A DNA stretch of 64,000 bases from Daejeonella sp. JGW-45 (GCF_029360805.1 NZ_JARKNC010000008.1:186001-250000), one strand, 5' to 3'. Positions 49,087 to 60,248 are shown, counted from the first letter of the stretch. A program made the numbers and translations. Notes: a model not told the origin generated them from the sequence alone.

Positions 49087-49671
49087 CTAGGTTAAGTTTC
49101 TAACCTGAAACCAAACCTCATCCGGGTCTCCATCAAAATCTTCCATCATATTCACCAGGGTTTGGGGATCTGAATGATTTAATACGAGGTTCCTATTAAG
49201 TGGCTTTAAGAATTTTCTCTCGACCATAATATCCATTTGTGCCAGAAGCGGATCATAGAAACCATCAATATTTAATAACCCGATAGGATTATTGTGGAGC
49301 CCTAATTGCAGCCAGGTTAAAACCTCAAAGAATTCCTCGAGGGTTCCGAAGCCGCCCGGCAGTGTGATGACACCGTCAGATAAGTCGGCCATCTTCTGCT
49401 TGCGTTCATGCATATTCGTCGTGATGATCAGCTCAGTCAATCCAGAATGACCAACTTCCTTATCCATCAAAAATTGCGGGATTACGCCGATGGCCCTCCC
49501 TCCGCGTTCCAAAACTGCATCAGCAATAAGACCCATCACTCCTACCCGGCCGCCGCCAAATATTAATGTAATATTCCTGTCAGCAAATACGTCGGCCAGA
49601 TCATTTACTGCTTTGAGAAGCGCTGGATCACCGTTAAAATTGGCACCACAGAAAACAGAAATAGAGTTCAT
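49087..49671 (-). CDS. LOG family (TIGR00730) Rossmann-fold protein
   Basis: A 194-residue LOG-type protein: ISVFCGANFNGDP at the start, LIFGGGRVGVMGLIADAVLE (about 36-55) and the catalytic-site motif ITLPGGFGTLEEFFEVLTWL (about 100-119). Length and pattern match the cytokinin-riboside-monophosphate phosphoribohydrolase group; in bacteria it probably cleaves AMP-like nucleotides. It starts 8 bases after the guaB stop on the same strand, a purine context that fits nucleotide cleavage or recycling. Confidence 0.92.
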   Translation of the reverse strand: MNSISVFCGANFNGDPALLKAVNDLADVFADRNITLIFGGGRVGVMGLIADAVLERGGRAIGVIPQFLMDKEVGHSGLTELIITTNMHERKQKMADLSDGVITLPGGFGTLEEFFEVLTWLQLGLHNNPIGLLNIDGFYDPLLAQMDIMVERKFLKPLNRNLVLNHSDPQTLVNMMEDFDGDPDEVWFQVRNLT

Positions 49672-49679
49672 GGTTAATT

Positions 49680-51215
<1,536 letters not shown>

Positions 51216-51278
51216 TTATCACGATGCATCCGATACAGCATTGTGATCTGACGAGAATTTAAAGCATTATATCTGATC

Positions 51279-52556
51279 TTACACCTTTTTTCCTACGATT
51301 ACTTTTTCAAACCCTTCCCAATCCAAGTATTTATTAGCTAATTCCGACAGCTCGCCAGGGGTAATACTCCTCACCGTTCTGATGTATTTTTCGTAATAAT
51401 CATATCCGAGGCCGGAGAAATATATGTTTTTAAATTTGTCGGCGTGAGACATAGCATTCTCGAGACTACCCAGCATTGAACCAAGCATATAATTTCGTAC
51501 TAAAGCTAATTCTTCTTCAGGTACAGGCTCCTTCTTTAATAGCTCGATCTCTTTGTAAATTTCATCGAGCGCCAGAGAACAGACATCTGCCCCTACCTCT
51601 GAAGCTATAAAGAAATAGCCAGCGTTTTTCATCGACACCAAGGCCGATCCGATTCCATAGGTATAGCCCTTGTCTTCCCGGATATTGGCCATCAGACGCG
51701 ACCCGAAATACCCACCAAGCACCGTGTTTAATACCTGCATCCCTGGAAAGTCAAAGTGGGACCGGTTGATCGCAATTTTACCCAGGCGAATCGCTGATTG
51801 TAAAGCATCCGCCTTTTCCACGTAGTGCTCCTGGCCGCTCCCGGGGAAAAAATCAAATTTGTTTTGAGAAATGTTCCTTCCTCCTGACCAGTCTTTCCCG
51901 AAAAGATCATCGATGAGGCTTAAAGTTTTGTCGTTTACTTTTCCTGACACTATTACCGTGCAATTTTCCGGCTGATAAGCAAGGCTGAAATAGTCCTGCA
52001 AATGAACGCGAGTCAATTTGTCATAGTCTTCAGAACGGATATCATATCCATATAGACTATTTCCAAACAGGACGGAATTAAAGATCTTCCGGCTAAGAAA
52101 ATCGTTCTTTTCCAGATTTACGCTTAGCTTTTGCTTCTGGTTACGAATCAAAGTATCGATTTCTTCTTGGGGAAATATTGAATCAGAAACGATTGCTTTA
52201 ACAATGGGGAGCGTGGCAGACAAGTGCTTGTTAAGTGAATAAAGCGTAACGGTGGACTGGTCATTACTGTAATCTGTCTGTAAAAACGCCCCGTAGTAAT
52301 CTATTTTATCTGCTATTTCTGAAGAGCTCAGTTCACTAGTACCGTCGTTAAGCATTGCATTTGTAGCGTATGACTGCAAAGGCTTTTTAGGGTCATAGTT
52401 TACATTTTCGAATATAAATTCGATGCGAACCAAATCCTGCTCTCCCCCGCTAATACTAAAGACCTTTAAACCGTTGCTAAGAACAAATGGTTCCGCCTTT
52501 ATTAACTCTATCTTTTCAACCTGTCCGAAAACCGGAGCCACTGTTCTATCGGTCAT
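51279..52556 (-). CDS. M16 family peptidase, non-catalytic partner
   Basis: A 425-residue M16-fold protein without the zinc motif: where active subunits have HxxEH it has ATNAMLNDGTSELSSSEIAD. It keeps the structural elements of the second family member, including NTVLGGYFGSRLMANIREDKGYTYGIGS (Arg and Tyr of the latter pair contact substrate in such complexes). Preceded by the catalytic subunit with 1 base between the genes, it should form a heterodimeric clamshell like mitochondrial processing peptidase or the Sphingomonas M16 pair. No signal peptide is visible, so the complex is probably cytoplasmic. Confidence 0.9.
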   Translation of the reverse strand: MTDRTVAPVFGQVEKIELIKAEPFVLSNGLKVFSISGGEQDLVRIEFIFENVNYDPKKPLQSYATNAMLNDGTSELSSSEIADKIDYYGAFLQTDYSNDQSTVTLYSLNKHLSATLPIVKAIVSDSIFPQEEIDTLIRNQKQKLSVNLEKNDFLSRKIFNSVLFGNSLYGYDIRSEDYDKLTRVHLQDYFSLAYQPENCTVIVSGKVNDKTLSLIDDLFGKDWSGGRNISQNKFDFFPGSGQEHYVEKADALQSAIRLGKIAINRSHFDFPGMQVLNTVLGGYFGSRLMANIREDKGYTYGIGSALVSMKNAGYFFIASEVGADVCSLALDEIYKEIELLKKEPVPEEELALVRNYMLGSMLGSLENAMSHADKFKNIYFSGLGYDYYEKYIRTVRSITPGELSELANKYLDWEGFEKVIVGKKV

Positions 52557-52557
52557 A

Positions 52558-53793
52558 TTAATTCGCTAAATAATATAAGGTAGAGGAATTTTCCTTTCTA
52601 AAAATGTTACGGGACTGCTGTTGTACCTCCTCACCGCTTACAGCAAGATATTTATTTGTTTCAGTATTGAGTTGCCCGGCATCCCCAAGAAGCTCAAAGT
52701 AAGCAAGATTCATTGCTTTATCCAGCAGGCTCATCTCGGAAAATACCATAGTTGATTCGATCTTGTTCTTAACCTTGGTTAACTCCTGTTCCGGCACTGT
52801 TTCGTTCTTCAGACGATCTAATTCAACCCAGATAGCATTTTCTGCTGTATCCATCGAAACCCCCGGTAAAGGCTTCCCCTCAACCACAAATAAACCTGCG
52901 TCCAAACTACCCGTATGATACGCATTGATCTCGCTAAAAAGCTTCTTTTCTTTTACCAGGTCCCTGAATAAACGAGAAGAGTTTCCCCTTGATAAAATAT
53001 CTGAAATCAAGTCGACTGCATAATAACCCTTATCCGTTCGTGCAGGCATATGAAACACTTTGTAAAGCGCGTCAAGAGGCACGTTCGCCTTAACAGTTTC
53101 GGTACGTTCCTCCGTCTGTGGCTGTTCGACCGGAAGTTTGCGGTCGACTTTTTTATACGCCGGGATATTTGCAAACCATTTCTCGGAAAGCCTTTTAACC
53201 TCTTTCATATTTACGTTACCGCCAACTACCATAATTGCATTAGCTGGATTATAAAATTTCTGAAAAAAAGCTTTGACATCATCTATGGTAGCATCCTCAA
53301 TGTGCTTCAGTGATTTTCCTATTGTTGCCCATTGATAAGGGTGTTCTTTATAAGCCAGCGGCCGGAGCTTTAACCAGACATCACCGTAGGGCTGGTTTAA
53401 ATAACGTTGTTTGAACTCTTCGCTTACTACATTCCTTTGGACTTCGAGGCTCCTTTCAGAAAAAGCCAGCTTAAGCATCCGGTCACTTTCAAGCCAAAAA
53501 GCTGTTTCCAGATTTACGGCGGGGAGTGTGATATAATAATTGGTAATATCATTACTTGTAAACGCATTATTTTCTCCGCCAACTCGTTGCAAAGGCTCAT
53601 CATATGATGGTATGTTGACTGATCCGCCGAACATCAGATGTTCAAACAAATGTGCAAAGCCGGTTTGTTCCGGATCTTCATCCCTCGCTCCCACATCGTA
53701 CAATATATTTAGCACCGCCATTGGTGTAGTAGAGTCTTCATGGACCAAAACTCTCAGCCCATTATCAAGTGTAAAGCGTTCAAAAGAAACCAT
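52558..53793 (-). CDS. M16 family zinc peptidase, catalytic subunit
   Basis: A 411-residue metallopeptidase with the inverted zinc motif HLFEHLMFGG (about 45-54) and the downstream Glu in the helix that follows FWLESDRMLKLAF. GFAHLFEHLM and RNVVSEEFKQRYLN are family hallmarks. It degrades or trims peptides together with the adjacent M16 partner. The frame reaches a TTG at 53802, but the ATG at 53791-53793 (MVSFERFTLDNGLRV) is a better start. No signal peptide. Two-gene operon. Confidence 0.93.
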   Translation of the reverse strand: MVSFERFTLDNGLRVLVHEDSTTPMAVLNILYDVGARDEDPEQTGFAHLFEHLMFGGSVNIPSYDEPLQRVGGENNAFTSNDITNYYITLPAVNLETAFWLESDRMLKLAFSERSLEVQRNVVSEEFKQRYLNQPYGDVWLKLRPLAYKEHPYQWATIGKSLKHIEDATIDDVKAFFQKFYNPANAIMVVGGNVNMKEVKRLSEKWFANIPAYKKVDRKLPVEQPQTEERTETVKANVPLDALYKVFHMPARTDKGYYAVDLISDILSRGNSSRLFRDLVKEKKLFSEINAYHTGSLDAGLFVVEGKPLPGVSMDTAENAIWVELDRLKNETVPEQELTKVKNKIESTMVFSEMSLLDKAMNLAYFELLGDAGQLNTETNKYLAVSGEEVQQQSRNIFRKENSSTLYYLAN

Positions 53794-53991
53794 AGGATTC
53801 AAATAGTATCAGCTGCTAAATTAGGGAAATTAGAGGGAATGGAGAATCAAAGAGTGAATGAATTCTCAATCAATTCGTTAGGCTTAAGCATAGATCTTTA
53901 ATAGCGATAGGCAAAACTTGATAAAATTTCACACGAAAGTCAGATTGCGCGCTTCAACTCCCGCTCATTCTTCAATTTATTATTTGCGACG

Positions 53992-53999
53992 TATCTTTG
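53992..53999 (+). promoter_or_regulatory. -7 box of mqnC, almost touching the start codon
   Basis: TATCTTTG, perfect TAnnTTTG, 4 bases before the GTG start at 54004. Confidence 0.5.
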
Positions 54000-54003
54000 C
54001 TGT

Positions 54004-55128
54004 GTGAATACTTCAGACCTACTTACCCGCGCTTTGAACTTTGAGTTTCTTTCTGCTGAAGAGGGTGTGTTTCTCTTTAAACATGCGGGTACGCCGGAAT
54101 TGATGTACGTTGCTAATGAGCTTCGTAAGAAACAGGTGCCTCATGGTAAGGTCACGTGGATAATCGATCGCAATGTAAATACCACGAATGTGTGTATAGC
54201 TAATTGTAAATTCTGCAATTTTTTCAGAAGGCCGGGCCACGATGAGAGTTACATCACCGACATTGCAACCTACAAACAAAAGATTGAAGAAACTTTCCGA
54301 TACGGGGGCGAACAATTATTGCTTCAGGGGGGACATCATCCTGAACTTGGACTTCAATTTTATGTGGACCTGTTCAAAGAACTAAAACAACTATATCCTA
54401 CTTTAAAACTTCATTCCCTTGGGCCGCCGGAAATTGCACATATCGCAAAGTTGGAAGGGATAAGTCATACAGAAGTCCTAGCGGCGTTAATAGAGGCCGG
54501 ACTCGATTCATTACCGGGCGCGGGGGCAGAAATATTAAACGACCGGGTACGCCGGTTAATTTCTAAGGGAAAATGTGGTGGAAAGGAATGGCTGGATGTA
54601 ATGCGTGCTGCTCATCAATTAGGTCTCACAACTTCTGCTACCATGATGTTTGGCCATGTAGAAACTTTGGAAGAGCGTTTTGAACATTTAGTTTGGCTGA
54701 GGGAAGTGCAATCTGAGAAACCCACCGGTACCAAAGGCTTTATTGCGTTCATTCCCTGGCCATTTCAGGATGATGGAACTTTGCTGAAAAAAGTGCGCGG
54801 GATCACTAATCAGGTTACGCCGGATGAATATATTCGTACGATTGCTCTGAGCCGCATTATGCTTCCAAACATAAAAAACATTCAGGCCTCCTGGCTTACG
54901 GTAGGAAAGCGGGTCGCACAGGTATGTCTGCAAGCGGGAGCAAACGATTTTGGATCGATTATGATCGAGGAGAATGTTGTTTCCGCAGCAGGGGCGCCGC
55001 ATCGGTTCACTTCTCAGGGAATTCAGGAGTCTATCCGTGAAGCAGGTTTCGAACCCCAGTTACGCACCCAGCAATATGAATTTCGCGATCTTCCGGAACT
55101 AACTGAACAACAGATAATTACATACTAG
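54004..55128 (+). CDS. mqnC: Cyclic dehypoxanthinyl futalosine synthase
   Basis: Radical SAM enzyme of the futalosine route to menaquinone; it cyclises dehypoxanthinyl futalosine. The 374 residues have the iron-sulfur motif CIANCKFC (Cys64, Cys68, Cys71) after VTWIIDRNVNTTNVC, then GGEQLLLQGGHHPELGLQFY (about 99-118) and LHSLGPPEIAHIAK, which distinguish MqnC from MqnE. SATMMFGHVET and FIAFIPWPFQ follow. The start is GTG at 54004; a -7 box ending at 53999 makes any earlier start impossible and suggests a leaderless message. Other mqn genes are not in the window. Confidence 0.95.
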   Translation: MNTSDLLTRALNFEFLSAEEGVFLFKHAGTPELMYVANELRKKQVPHGKVTWIIDRNVNTTNVCIANCKFCNFFRRPGHDESYITDIATYKQKIEETFRYGGEQLLLQGGHHPELGLQFYVDLFKELKQLYPTLKLHSLGPPEIAHIAKLEGISHTEVLAALIEAGLDSLPGAGAEILNDRVRRLISKGKCGGKEWLDVMRAAHQLGLTTSATMMFGHVETLEERFEHLVWLREVQSEKPTGTKGFIAFIPWPFQDDGTLLKKVRGITNQVTPDEYIRTIALSRIMLPNIKNIQASWLTVGKRVAQVCLQAGANDFGSIMIEENVVSAAGAPHRFTSQGIQESIREAGFEPQLRTQQYEFRDLPELTEQQIITY

Positions 55129-55183
55129 CATACCGTTCCCTGACCGTTCCCTCAGTCAAATTTATTTTTCAGTGAAAATAATT

Positions 55184-55218
55184 TTACTTTGGTGTAATAT
55201 AAACCAAACCATTACACC
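55184..55218 (+). promoter_or_regulatory. Putative promoter and inverted repeat before the LytTR gene
   Basis: TTACTTTG (55184-55191) resembles a -7 box. From 55191 begins a perfect inverted repeat, GGTGTAAT (55191-55198), 12 bases, ATTACACC (55211-55218), ending one base before the ATG at 55220. It could be an operator or a leader hairpin over the ribosome site. Confidence 0.5.
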
Positions 55219-55219
55219 T

Positions 55220-55996
55220 ATGAACGCAATTATTGTAGACGATGAGGAATATGCAAGACAAGCTCTGTTTTTTCTTATCAAACAGCAGTGCCCGCAGGTA
55301 ACTGTCAAAGGTATCGCCCGGTCTGTTGCCGAGGCTAGAAAAATTTTAAAGTCCGAAAAAATCGACCTCGTGTTTCTGGACATCTCCATGCCTCTGGAAG
55401 ACGGCTTTAGTCTTTTCCCCGATCTAGAGAAAAACACGACTTCAGTGATAATTACTACTGCGTACAATCAACACGCGGTGAAAGCTATCCGGGCAAGTGC
55501 AGTTGACTATCTTTTAAAACCAATAGATAAAGACGAGCTACACACTGCTATAAAAAAGGCAGACGAATGGAGAACGCTTAGATCAATGAGCGCGGCACAG
55601 TTTAACAATCATGCGATGGTTTACAACAGCCTTCATGAAAACATGAATGAGATCAAAGCGATTAGAAAAATCAATCTGCCTCACACCCATGGATTTCATG
55701 TGGTAGACGTCTCTAGTATAATGTATATACTGGCGGACAGTAATTATTCAACATTTCATACCGAACCTGGTGACAAAATAGTGGTTTCAAAACACCTGAA
55801 AGAGTATGAAAGTATACTGGAAGATTGTGACTTTTGTCGCATCCATAAATCCAGAATAATTAACCTTAGACATATGATTAGTTATTCCAATAAAAATGGA
55901 TTAGTAGTGAAGATGTCAGACGGTTCTGAACATACTGTATCAAGACGTAAATCACCTAAATTTATGGAAACAGCCAGGCGAATATTCAGGAAATAG
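55220..55996 (+). CDS. LytTR-type response regulator
   Basis: A 258-residue two-component regulator. The receiver domain (1-~120) has the acidic pair Asp7-Asp8, phospho-acceptor Asp54 in LVFLDISMP, and Lys in DYLLKPIDKDEL. The LytTR DNA-binding domain follows (about 150-255: HGFHVVDVSSIMYILADSNY, DCDFCRIHKSRIINLRHM, SDGSEHTVSRRK). The open frame starts at 55172, but the ATG at 55220 (MNAIIVDDEEYAR) is the natural receiver start. No LytS-type histidine kinase is beside it. The inverted repeat just before its ATG may be an autoregulatory site. Confidence 0.93.
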   Translation: MNAIIVDDEEYARQALFFLIKQQCPQVTVKGIARSVAEARKILKSEKIDLVFLDISMPLEDGFSLFPDLEKNTTSVIITTAYNQHAVKAIRASAVDYLLKPIDKDELHTAIKKADEWRTLRSMSAAQFNNHAMVYNSLHENMNEIKAIRKINLPHTHGFHVVDVSSIMYILADSNYSTFHTEPGDKIVVSKHLKEYESILEDCDFCRIHKSRIINLRHMISYSNKNGLVVKMSDGSEHTVSRRKSPKFMETARRIFRK

Positions 55997-56093
55997 TTTG
56001 CCTATGACGAATGATTATTGATTTGAGACCAAGGCAATATTTATGGCCGAATGATATTCGAGCATTTGCTTGACGGATTTTAGTTGGTCAATT

Positions 56094-58001
56094 CTACTCC
56101 GTTTCTTGTAAATACATATCGTCTATCTTCTCTGCATATTTTTTTTCAATTACCTTGCGTTTTGCCTTCATCGTGGGAGTTATCTCGCCAGCTTCAATGC
56201 TAAACGGATTTCTCTTTACGATGAAGGATTTCAAACGTTCGAACTTAGCCAGTTCAGTTGAGTATTTTTTGACGTCTTCTTCCAGCCAGTCAATGATCTT
56301 CTGATCCTCAATAAACTGGCCACTTTCGTTAAAAAACTCTTCGTTCAAATTAAACGCTTCCTGGAGCGTTTCTTTCGACGGGGTAATGATCGCTGTTACA
56401 TATTCACGTTTATCGCCGATAAGGAAAATCTGCTCTATCTTGGGGCTTTTAAGATATGTATTCTCTACGGGCGTAGGATAGATATTTTTGCCATATGCAT
56501 TTACAAGCATATTTTTAATTCGGTCTGTGATTTGAAGATTACCTTTATAGAAACGTCCGACGTCGCCTGTGTGGAACCAGCCATCTTTGTCGATCACGTC
56601 AGCTGTTTCTTGTGGCTTTTTCCAATAACCTTTCATCACACAATGACCTCTTACGATGACCTCCCCTTCAGTGCATTCAAAGCTTTCATCAAACGTCTCG
56701 TGTGTCTGTATACTGATCATTTCTTTAGTCTCTACATCCTGTATGGCGATTTCAATCCCAGGGATAACACGACCTACCGTACCGTAAACCTGGCGGTGAT
56801 ATTCGGTTACAGACATCACCGGCGAGGTTTCTGTTAAGCCAAATCCCTCCAGGATCTTTATCCCGAGGTTTCCAAAGAACTCACCCACATTTTTGGGAAG
56901 AGCGGCGCCTCCTGAAATCATAAACTTCAATCTCCCCCCCGTTTTCTCTTTTATCTTTCCAAAAACAAGCTTCTCTGCGAGACTTTGTTGAAGGGAAAGA
57001 AAAATTCCAGGCGAGTTTCCTGCTTCTTTAACTTCCCGGTACTTCTGACCTATCGCTATCGCCCATAAAAATATCTTCGCCTTAGTGCCTCCTCCCGATG
57101 TGCCCGTTTTCATAGCTTTGTCATGAATGCGCTCTAGCAGCCTGGGCACACAGCTCATTACAGTCGGACGGACTTCAGCCATATTTTTTGCTAACAACTC
57201 GAGGCTTTGTGCAAAAGCTATCTTTGATCCAACCGCACAACAAACATGATAAGTTGCTGTCCGTTCAAACACATGAGACAAAGGCAGAAAGGAAAGAAAA
57301 GTGTCGGTTTCATCTATTACCGGGATTTGATCCAGACAAACTTTAACATTCTGTACAAAGTTCGAATGAGTAAGCATTACTCCTTTTGGCGTGCCCGTGG
57401 TGCCAGATGTATAAATTAAAGATGCTATATCTGAGGGGAAGATGGCGCTCCTAAGCCGTTCAATGTCATTTTTGTAAGTTGGTATACATCTTTCTCCCTC
57501 CTTTATAAGATCGCTAAATTTAATCACTCCGGCATTAAGCTCAATCCCGGAAATGCTTTTTTCATAATCGTTAAACACGGGTATGATGCGCTGTAAGTCA
57601 GGACAATTATTGGCGATCTTAATTATCTTCTTGAAAAGAAAAGGACTGCCGGTAAGTAGAGTCTTTACTCCCGAATCTTTAAGAATATATTCGATTTCCT
57701 GTTCCGATAACGTGGGGTAAATTGACACGTTAACGCCTCCAATCTGTTGGATTCCCTGATCGTAATATACCCAGTCAACAGAATTTTCGATAATAAGTCC
57801 AAGCCGGTCACCTTTTTGAATTCCCATCTCTAGAAAATAGCTTGAAACGGCATCGGCAGTATGTAAAACGTCTTTATAACTGACCTCCACCCACTGATCC
57901 TTTACCTTATGCACTAAAAATGTATGGTTTTCATTATGAACGTAACTGACCACATCTCTTAATAACATTGGAATAGTAGAGGTTTCGGTTATTGGATTCA
58001 T
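56094..58001 (-). CDS. Long-chain acyl-CoA synthetase (AMP-forming)
   Basis: Activates fatty acids via acyl-AMP to acyl-CoA. The 635 residues follow the eukaryote-like ACSL/FACL group common in Bacteroidetes. The ATP loop is SLIYTSGTTGTPKGVMLTHS (about 187-206), then FLPLSHVFERT, the adenine motif GFGLTETSPVMSVT (about 391-404), GWFHTGDVGRF with the ribose-binding Asp, and DRIKNMLVNAYGKNI with the hinge. The frame runs to a TTG at 58034, but the ATG at 57999-58001 (MNPITETSTI) is preferred. Single gene on this strand. Confidence 0.93.
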   Translation of the reverse strand: MNPITETSTIPMLLRDVVSYVHNENHTFLVHKVKDQWVEVSYKDVLHTADAVSSYFLEMGIQKGDRLGLIIENSVDWVYYDQGIQQIGGVNVSIYPTLSEQEIEYILKDSGVKTLLTGSPFLFKKIIKIANNCPDLQRIIPVFNDYEKSISGIELNAGVIKFSDLIKEGERCIPTYKNDIERLRSAIFPSDIASLIYTSGTTGTPKGVMLTHSNFVQNVKVCLDQIPVIDETDTFLSFLPLSHVFERTATYHVCCAVGSKIAFAQSLELLAKNMAEVRPTVMSCVPRLLERIHDKAMKTGTSGGGTKAKIFLWAIAIGQKYREVKEAGNSPGIFLSLQQSLAEKLVFGKIKEKTGGRLKFMISGGAALPKNVGEFFGNLGIKILEGFGLTETSPVMSVTEYHRQVYGTVGRVIPGIEIAIQDVETKEMISIQTHETFDESFECTEGEVIVRGHCVMKGYWKKPQETADVIDKDGWFHTGDVGRFYKGNLQITDRIKNMLVNAYGKNIYPTPVENTYLKSPKIEQIFLIGDKREYVTAIITPSKETLQEAFNLNEEFFNESGQFIEDQKIIDWLEEDVKKYSTELAKFERLKSFIVKRNPFSIEAGEITPTMKAKRKVIEKKYAEKIDDMYLQETE

Positions 58002-58067
58002 TAGCGTATAATTTGGCTGGTAAATATTGTACAATTAACAAGTATACAGAATAGCACTAAAATACGA

Positions 58068-58091
58068 AAGCCCTGGATCAATCCAGGGCTT
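58068..58091 (-). terminator. Hairpin after iscA
   Basis: Perfect 10-bp stem AAGCCCTGGA (58068-58077) with TCCAGGGCTT (58082-58091) and loop TCAA. Read on the minus strand it is followed by TCGTATTTT, an imperfect U-tract. Confidence 0.65.
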
Positions 58092-58156
58092 GGTATTATT
58101 AAGCGTCGATCTTTCAGTACCAAATACGGTAAACTTCGTTATGTCATTGAAGAGGA

Positions 58157-58483
58157 TTAGACCGAAAAACTTTCTCCGCATCCACAGGTTCTCGTCGCAT
58201 TTGGGTTGTGGAAATTAAACCCCTTCCCATTTAATCCGTCCGAAAAGTCTAGTTCGGTCCCCGCAAGGTACAGGAAAGACTTCATATCCAGGGCAAGTCG
58301 AATTCCCTGATCCTCAAAAAACTGGTCTCCAGGCTTCTCTTCGTTGTCGAAATCCATTTTATAGGACAGGCCTGAACACCCCCCTCCCTGAACAGAAACT
58401 CGAAGAAAATAACCTTTATCGAGGCCATTCTCGTCCATTAGCTGTTCAACCTTACTTTTTGCTTTCTCGGTTACAGTTACCAT
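58157..58483 (-). CDS. iscA: IscA/SufA/ErpA-type iron-sulfur assembly protein
   Basis: A-type carrier of 108 residues that holds iron or Fe-S clusters and passes them to apoproteins. The three conserved Cys are present: in GGGCSGLSYKMD (about 32-43) and in the C-terminal CGCGESFSV (Cys pair near 101-103). It is the last gene of iscS-iscU-iscA, 27 bases after iscU. By sequence alone it could be labelled ErpA or SufA equally well; the name follows the operon. A hairpin follows it. Confidence 0.93.
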   Translation of the reverse strand: MVTVTEKAKSKVEQLMDENGLDKGYFLRVSVQGGGCSGLSYKMDFDNEEKPGDQFFEDQGIRLALDMKSFLYLAGTELDFSDGLNGKGFNFHNPNATRTCGCGESFSV

Positions 58484-58510
58484 TTTATTATTCCTTTGGG
58501 AACGGCGCTC

Positions 58511-58924
58511 TTAATGATGTGATTTAGCCACTTCTAACGCTTCCATTCCATTTTTTACACGATAATCGTTGATCGCGGCTTTGATTGCATCTTCCGCCAA
58601 AACCGAACAGTGGATTTTAACGGGGGGAAGAGCGAGTTCTTCAACAATATCCATGTTGTCAATTTTCATTGCATCATCGATAGATTTTCCCTTAAGCCAT
58701 TCTGTAGCAAGTGAAGAGGAAGCAATTGCCGAGCCACATCCAAAAGTTTTGAATTTAGCATCAGTTATCATATGATTATCGTCTACCTCGATTTGCAGGC
58801 GCATTACATCGCCGCATTCAGGTGCACCAACCAATCCGGTACCAACAGCATTACTGCTTTTGTCAAGCGTACCAACGTTGCGCGGATGAGTGTAGTGATC
58901 TATTACTTTTTCTGAGTATGCCAT
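58511..58924 (-). CDS. iscU: Iron-sulfur cluster scaffold IscU
   Basis: Scaffold on which Fe-S clusters are built from sulfur supplied by IscS. In 137 residues the three Cys ligands are seen in GAPECGDVMRL (about 33-43), FGCGSAIASSSLATEWLKG (about 61-79) and VKIHCSVLAEDAI (about 102-114). MAYSEKVIDHYTHPRNVG is the canonical N-terminus. The chaperone-binding LPPVK motif for HscA is present (LALPPVKIHC), although hscA and hscB are not in this operon. Downstream of iscS by 71 bases. Confidence 0.97.
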   Translation of the reverse strand: MAYSEKVIDHYTHPRNVGTLDKSSNAVGTGLVGAPECGDVMRLQIEVDDNHMITDAKFKTFGCGSAIASSSLATEWLKGKSIDDAMKIDNMDIVEELALPPVKIHCSVLAEDAIKAAINDYRVKNGMEALEVAKSHH

Positions 58925-58995
58925 TGTTTTTTGTTTAGTCTTCTTAAGAAAGAAGTGTGTTTTGTTTTAATGTTCTGTTACCAAATGTCAACTAA

Positions 58996-60207
58996 TCAGT
59001 GTTCTGCCCATTCAATCTTATCCAAATCAACTCCTTCTTTAAACATTTCCCATAGCGGAGAAAGGTCGCGAAGGTGATTGACTGCCTTTTTCGTTTGTTC
59101 TATCGCAAAATCAACCTCTTCTTCTGTAGTAAAGCGACCCAGGCCAAAACGGATAGAAGAATGAGCCAGATCATCAGACAAGCCCAAGCTCTTTAATACG
59201 TAGGATGGTTCTAATGACGCAGAAGTACACGCCGATCCGGAAGATACGGCAAGATCTTTCATCGCCATCATAAGCCCCTCACCTTCAACATATTTAAAGG
59301 AGATATTCGCTACATGCGGTAAGCGGTGTTCTGTATTACCATTTACATAGCTTTCTTCCATAGTAGTCAGAGAAGCCTGTAATTTATCGCGTAAAGCAGA
59401 AAGGCGTACTGCTTCAGATTCCATCTCAAGTCGGCAAAGCTCGCAAGCCTTACCTAAGCCAACGATACCAGGAACGTTTAAGGTACCTGAACGCATTCCG
59501 CGCTCATGGCCGCCTCCGTCCATCTGGGCCGTAACCTTAACTCTTGGATTCTTACGGCGAACGTAGAGTGCCCCAACACCTTTCGGCCCATACATCTTAT
59601 GAGCAGAAAAAGCCATCAGGTCAATACCATCAGCAATCACATCTACGGGGATCTTTCCTACGGCCTGGGTTGCATCAGTCATGAACAATGCACCATGTTT
59701 ATGGGCAATAGCGGCTATTTCTTTTACGGGTTGAATAACACCGATCTCATTATTGCCATACATGATCGCAACAAGAATAGTCCTTTCGGTAATTGCAGCC
59801 TCAAGTTCAGCCAGGTCTATCAAGCCATCAGCTTTAACGCCAAGATACGTAACCTCCCCGCCCAGCTTCTCAACATGCTTGCATGCATCGATCACTGCTT
59901 TATGTTCAGTAACACAGGTTATAATGTGGTTACCCTTCTCTTTGTACATCTCGAATACACCTTTGATTGCCAGGTTGTCAGATTCGGTAGCTCCGGATGT
60001 GAAAATAATTTCCTTCTCACTGGCGCCAATTAGTTTTGCAACCTGCTCACGTGCATAATCAACTCCTTCTTCCGCCGCCCATCCAAAAGCATGATTCCTG
60101 CTTGCTGCATTACCAAATTTGGCATTAAAATATGGCAGCATCGCATCCAGAACCCGTGGATCCATAGGGGTTGTCGCATTGTTATCTAGGTATATCGGCA
60201 AATTCAT
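58996..60207 (-). CDS. iscS: Cysteine desulfurase IscS
   Basis: PLP enzyme that removes sulfur from cysteine for Fe-S clusters and tRNA thiolation. The 403 residues begin [20 protein letters not shown]. The PLP Lys is in [19 protein letters not shown] (about 199-217) and the active-site Cys loop is [20 protein letters not shown] (about 322-341), the long group I loop. A frame extension to 60282 is rejected because a perfect -7 box (60241-60248) lies inside it. First gene of iscSUA. The IscR repressor, ferredoxin and HscAB found in proteobacterial isc operons are absent. Confidence 0.97.
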   Translation of the reverse strand: MNLPIYLDNNATTPMDPRVLDAMLPYFNAKFGNAASRNHAFGWAAEEGVDYAREQVAKLIGASEKEIIFTSGATESDNLAIKGVFEMYKEKGNHIITCVTEHKAVIDACKHVEKLGGEVTYLGVKADGLIDLAELEAAITERTILVAIMYGNNEIGVIQPVKEIAAIAHKHGALFMTDATQAVGKIPVDVIADGIDLMAFSAHKMYGPKGVGALYVRRKNPRVKVTAQMDGGGHERGMRSGTLNVPGIVGLGKACELCRLEMESEAVRLSALRDKLQASLTTMEESYVNGNTEHRLPHVANISFKYVEGEGLMMAMKDLAVSSGSACTSASLEPSYVLKSLGLSDDLAHSSIRFGLGRFTTEEEVDFAIEQTKKAVNHLRDLSPLWEMFKEGVDLDKIEWAEH

Positions 60208-60240
60208 TTTTGTATATTTAATTATATCATTACAATGAGA

Positions 60241-60248
60241 CAAAGATA
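60241..60248 (-). promoter_or_regulatory. -7 box of the iscSUA operon
   Basis: TATCTTTG on the minus strand, perfect TAnnTTTG, 33 bases before the iscS ATG at 60207. TTTG at 60276-60273 is 24 bases further up, slightly longer than usual. Confidence 0.5.
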
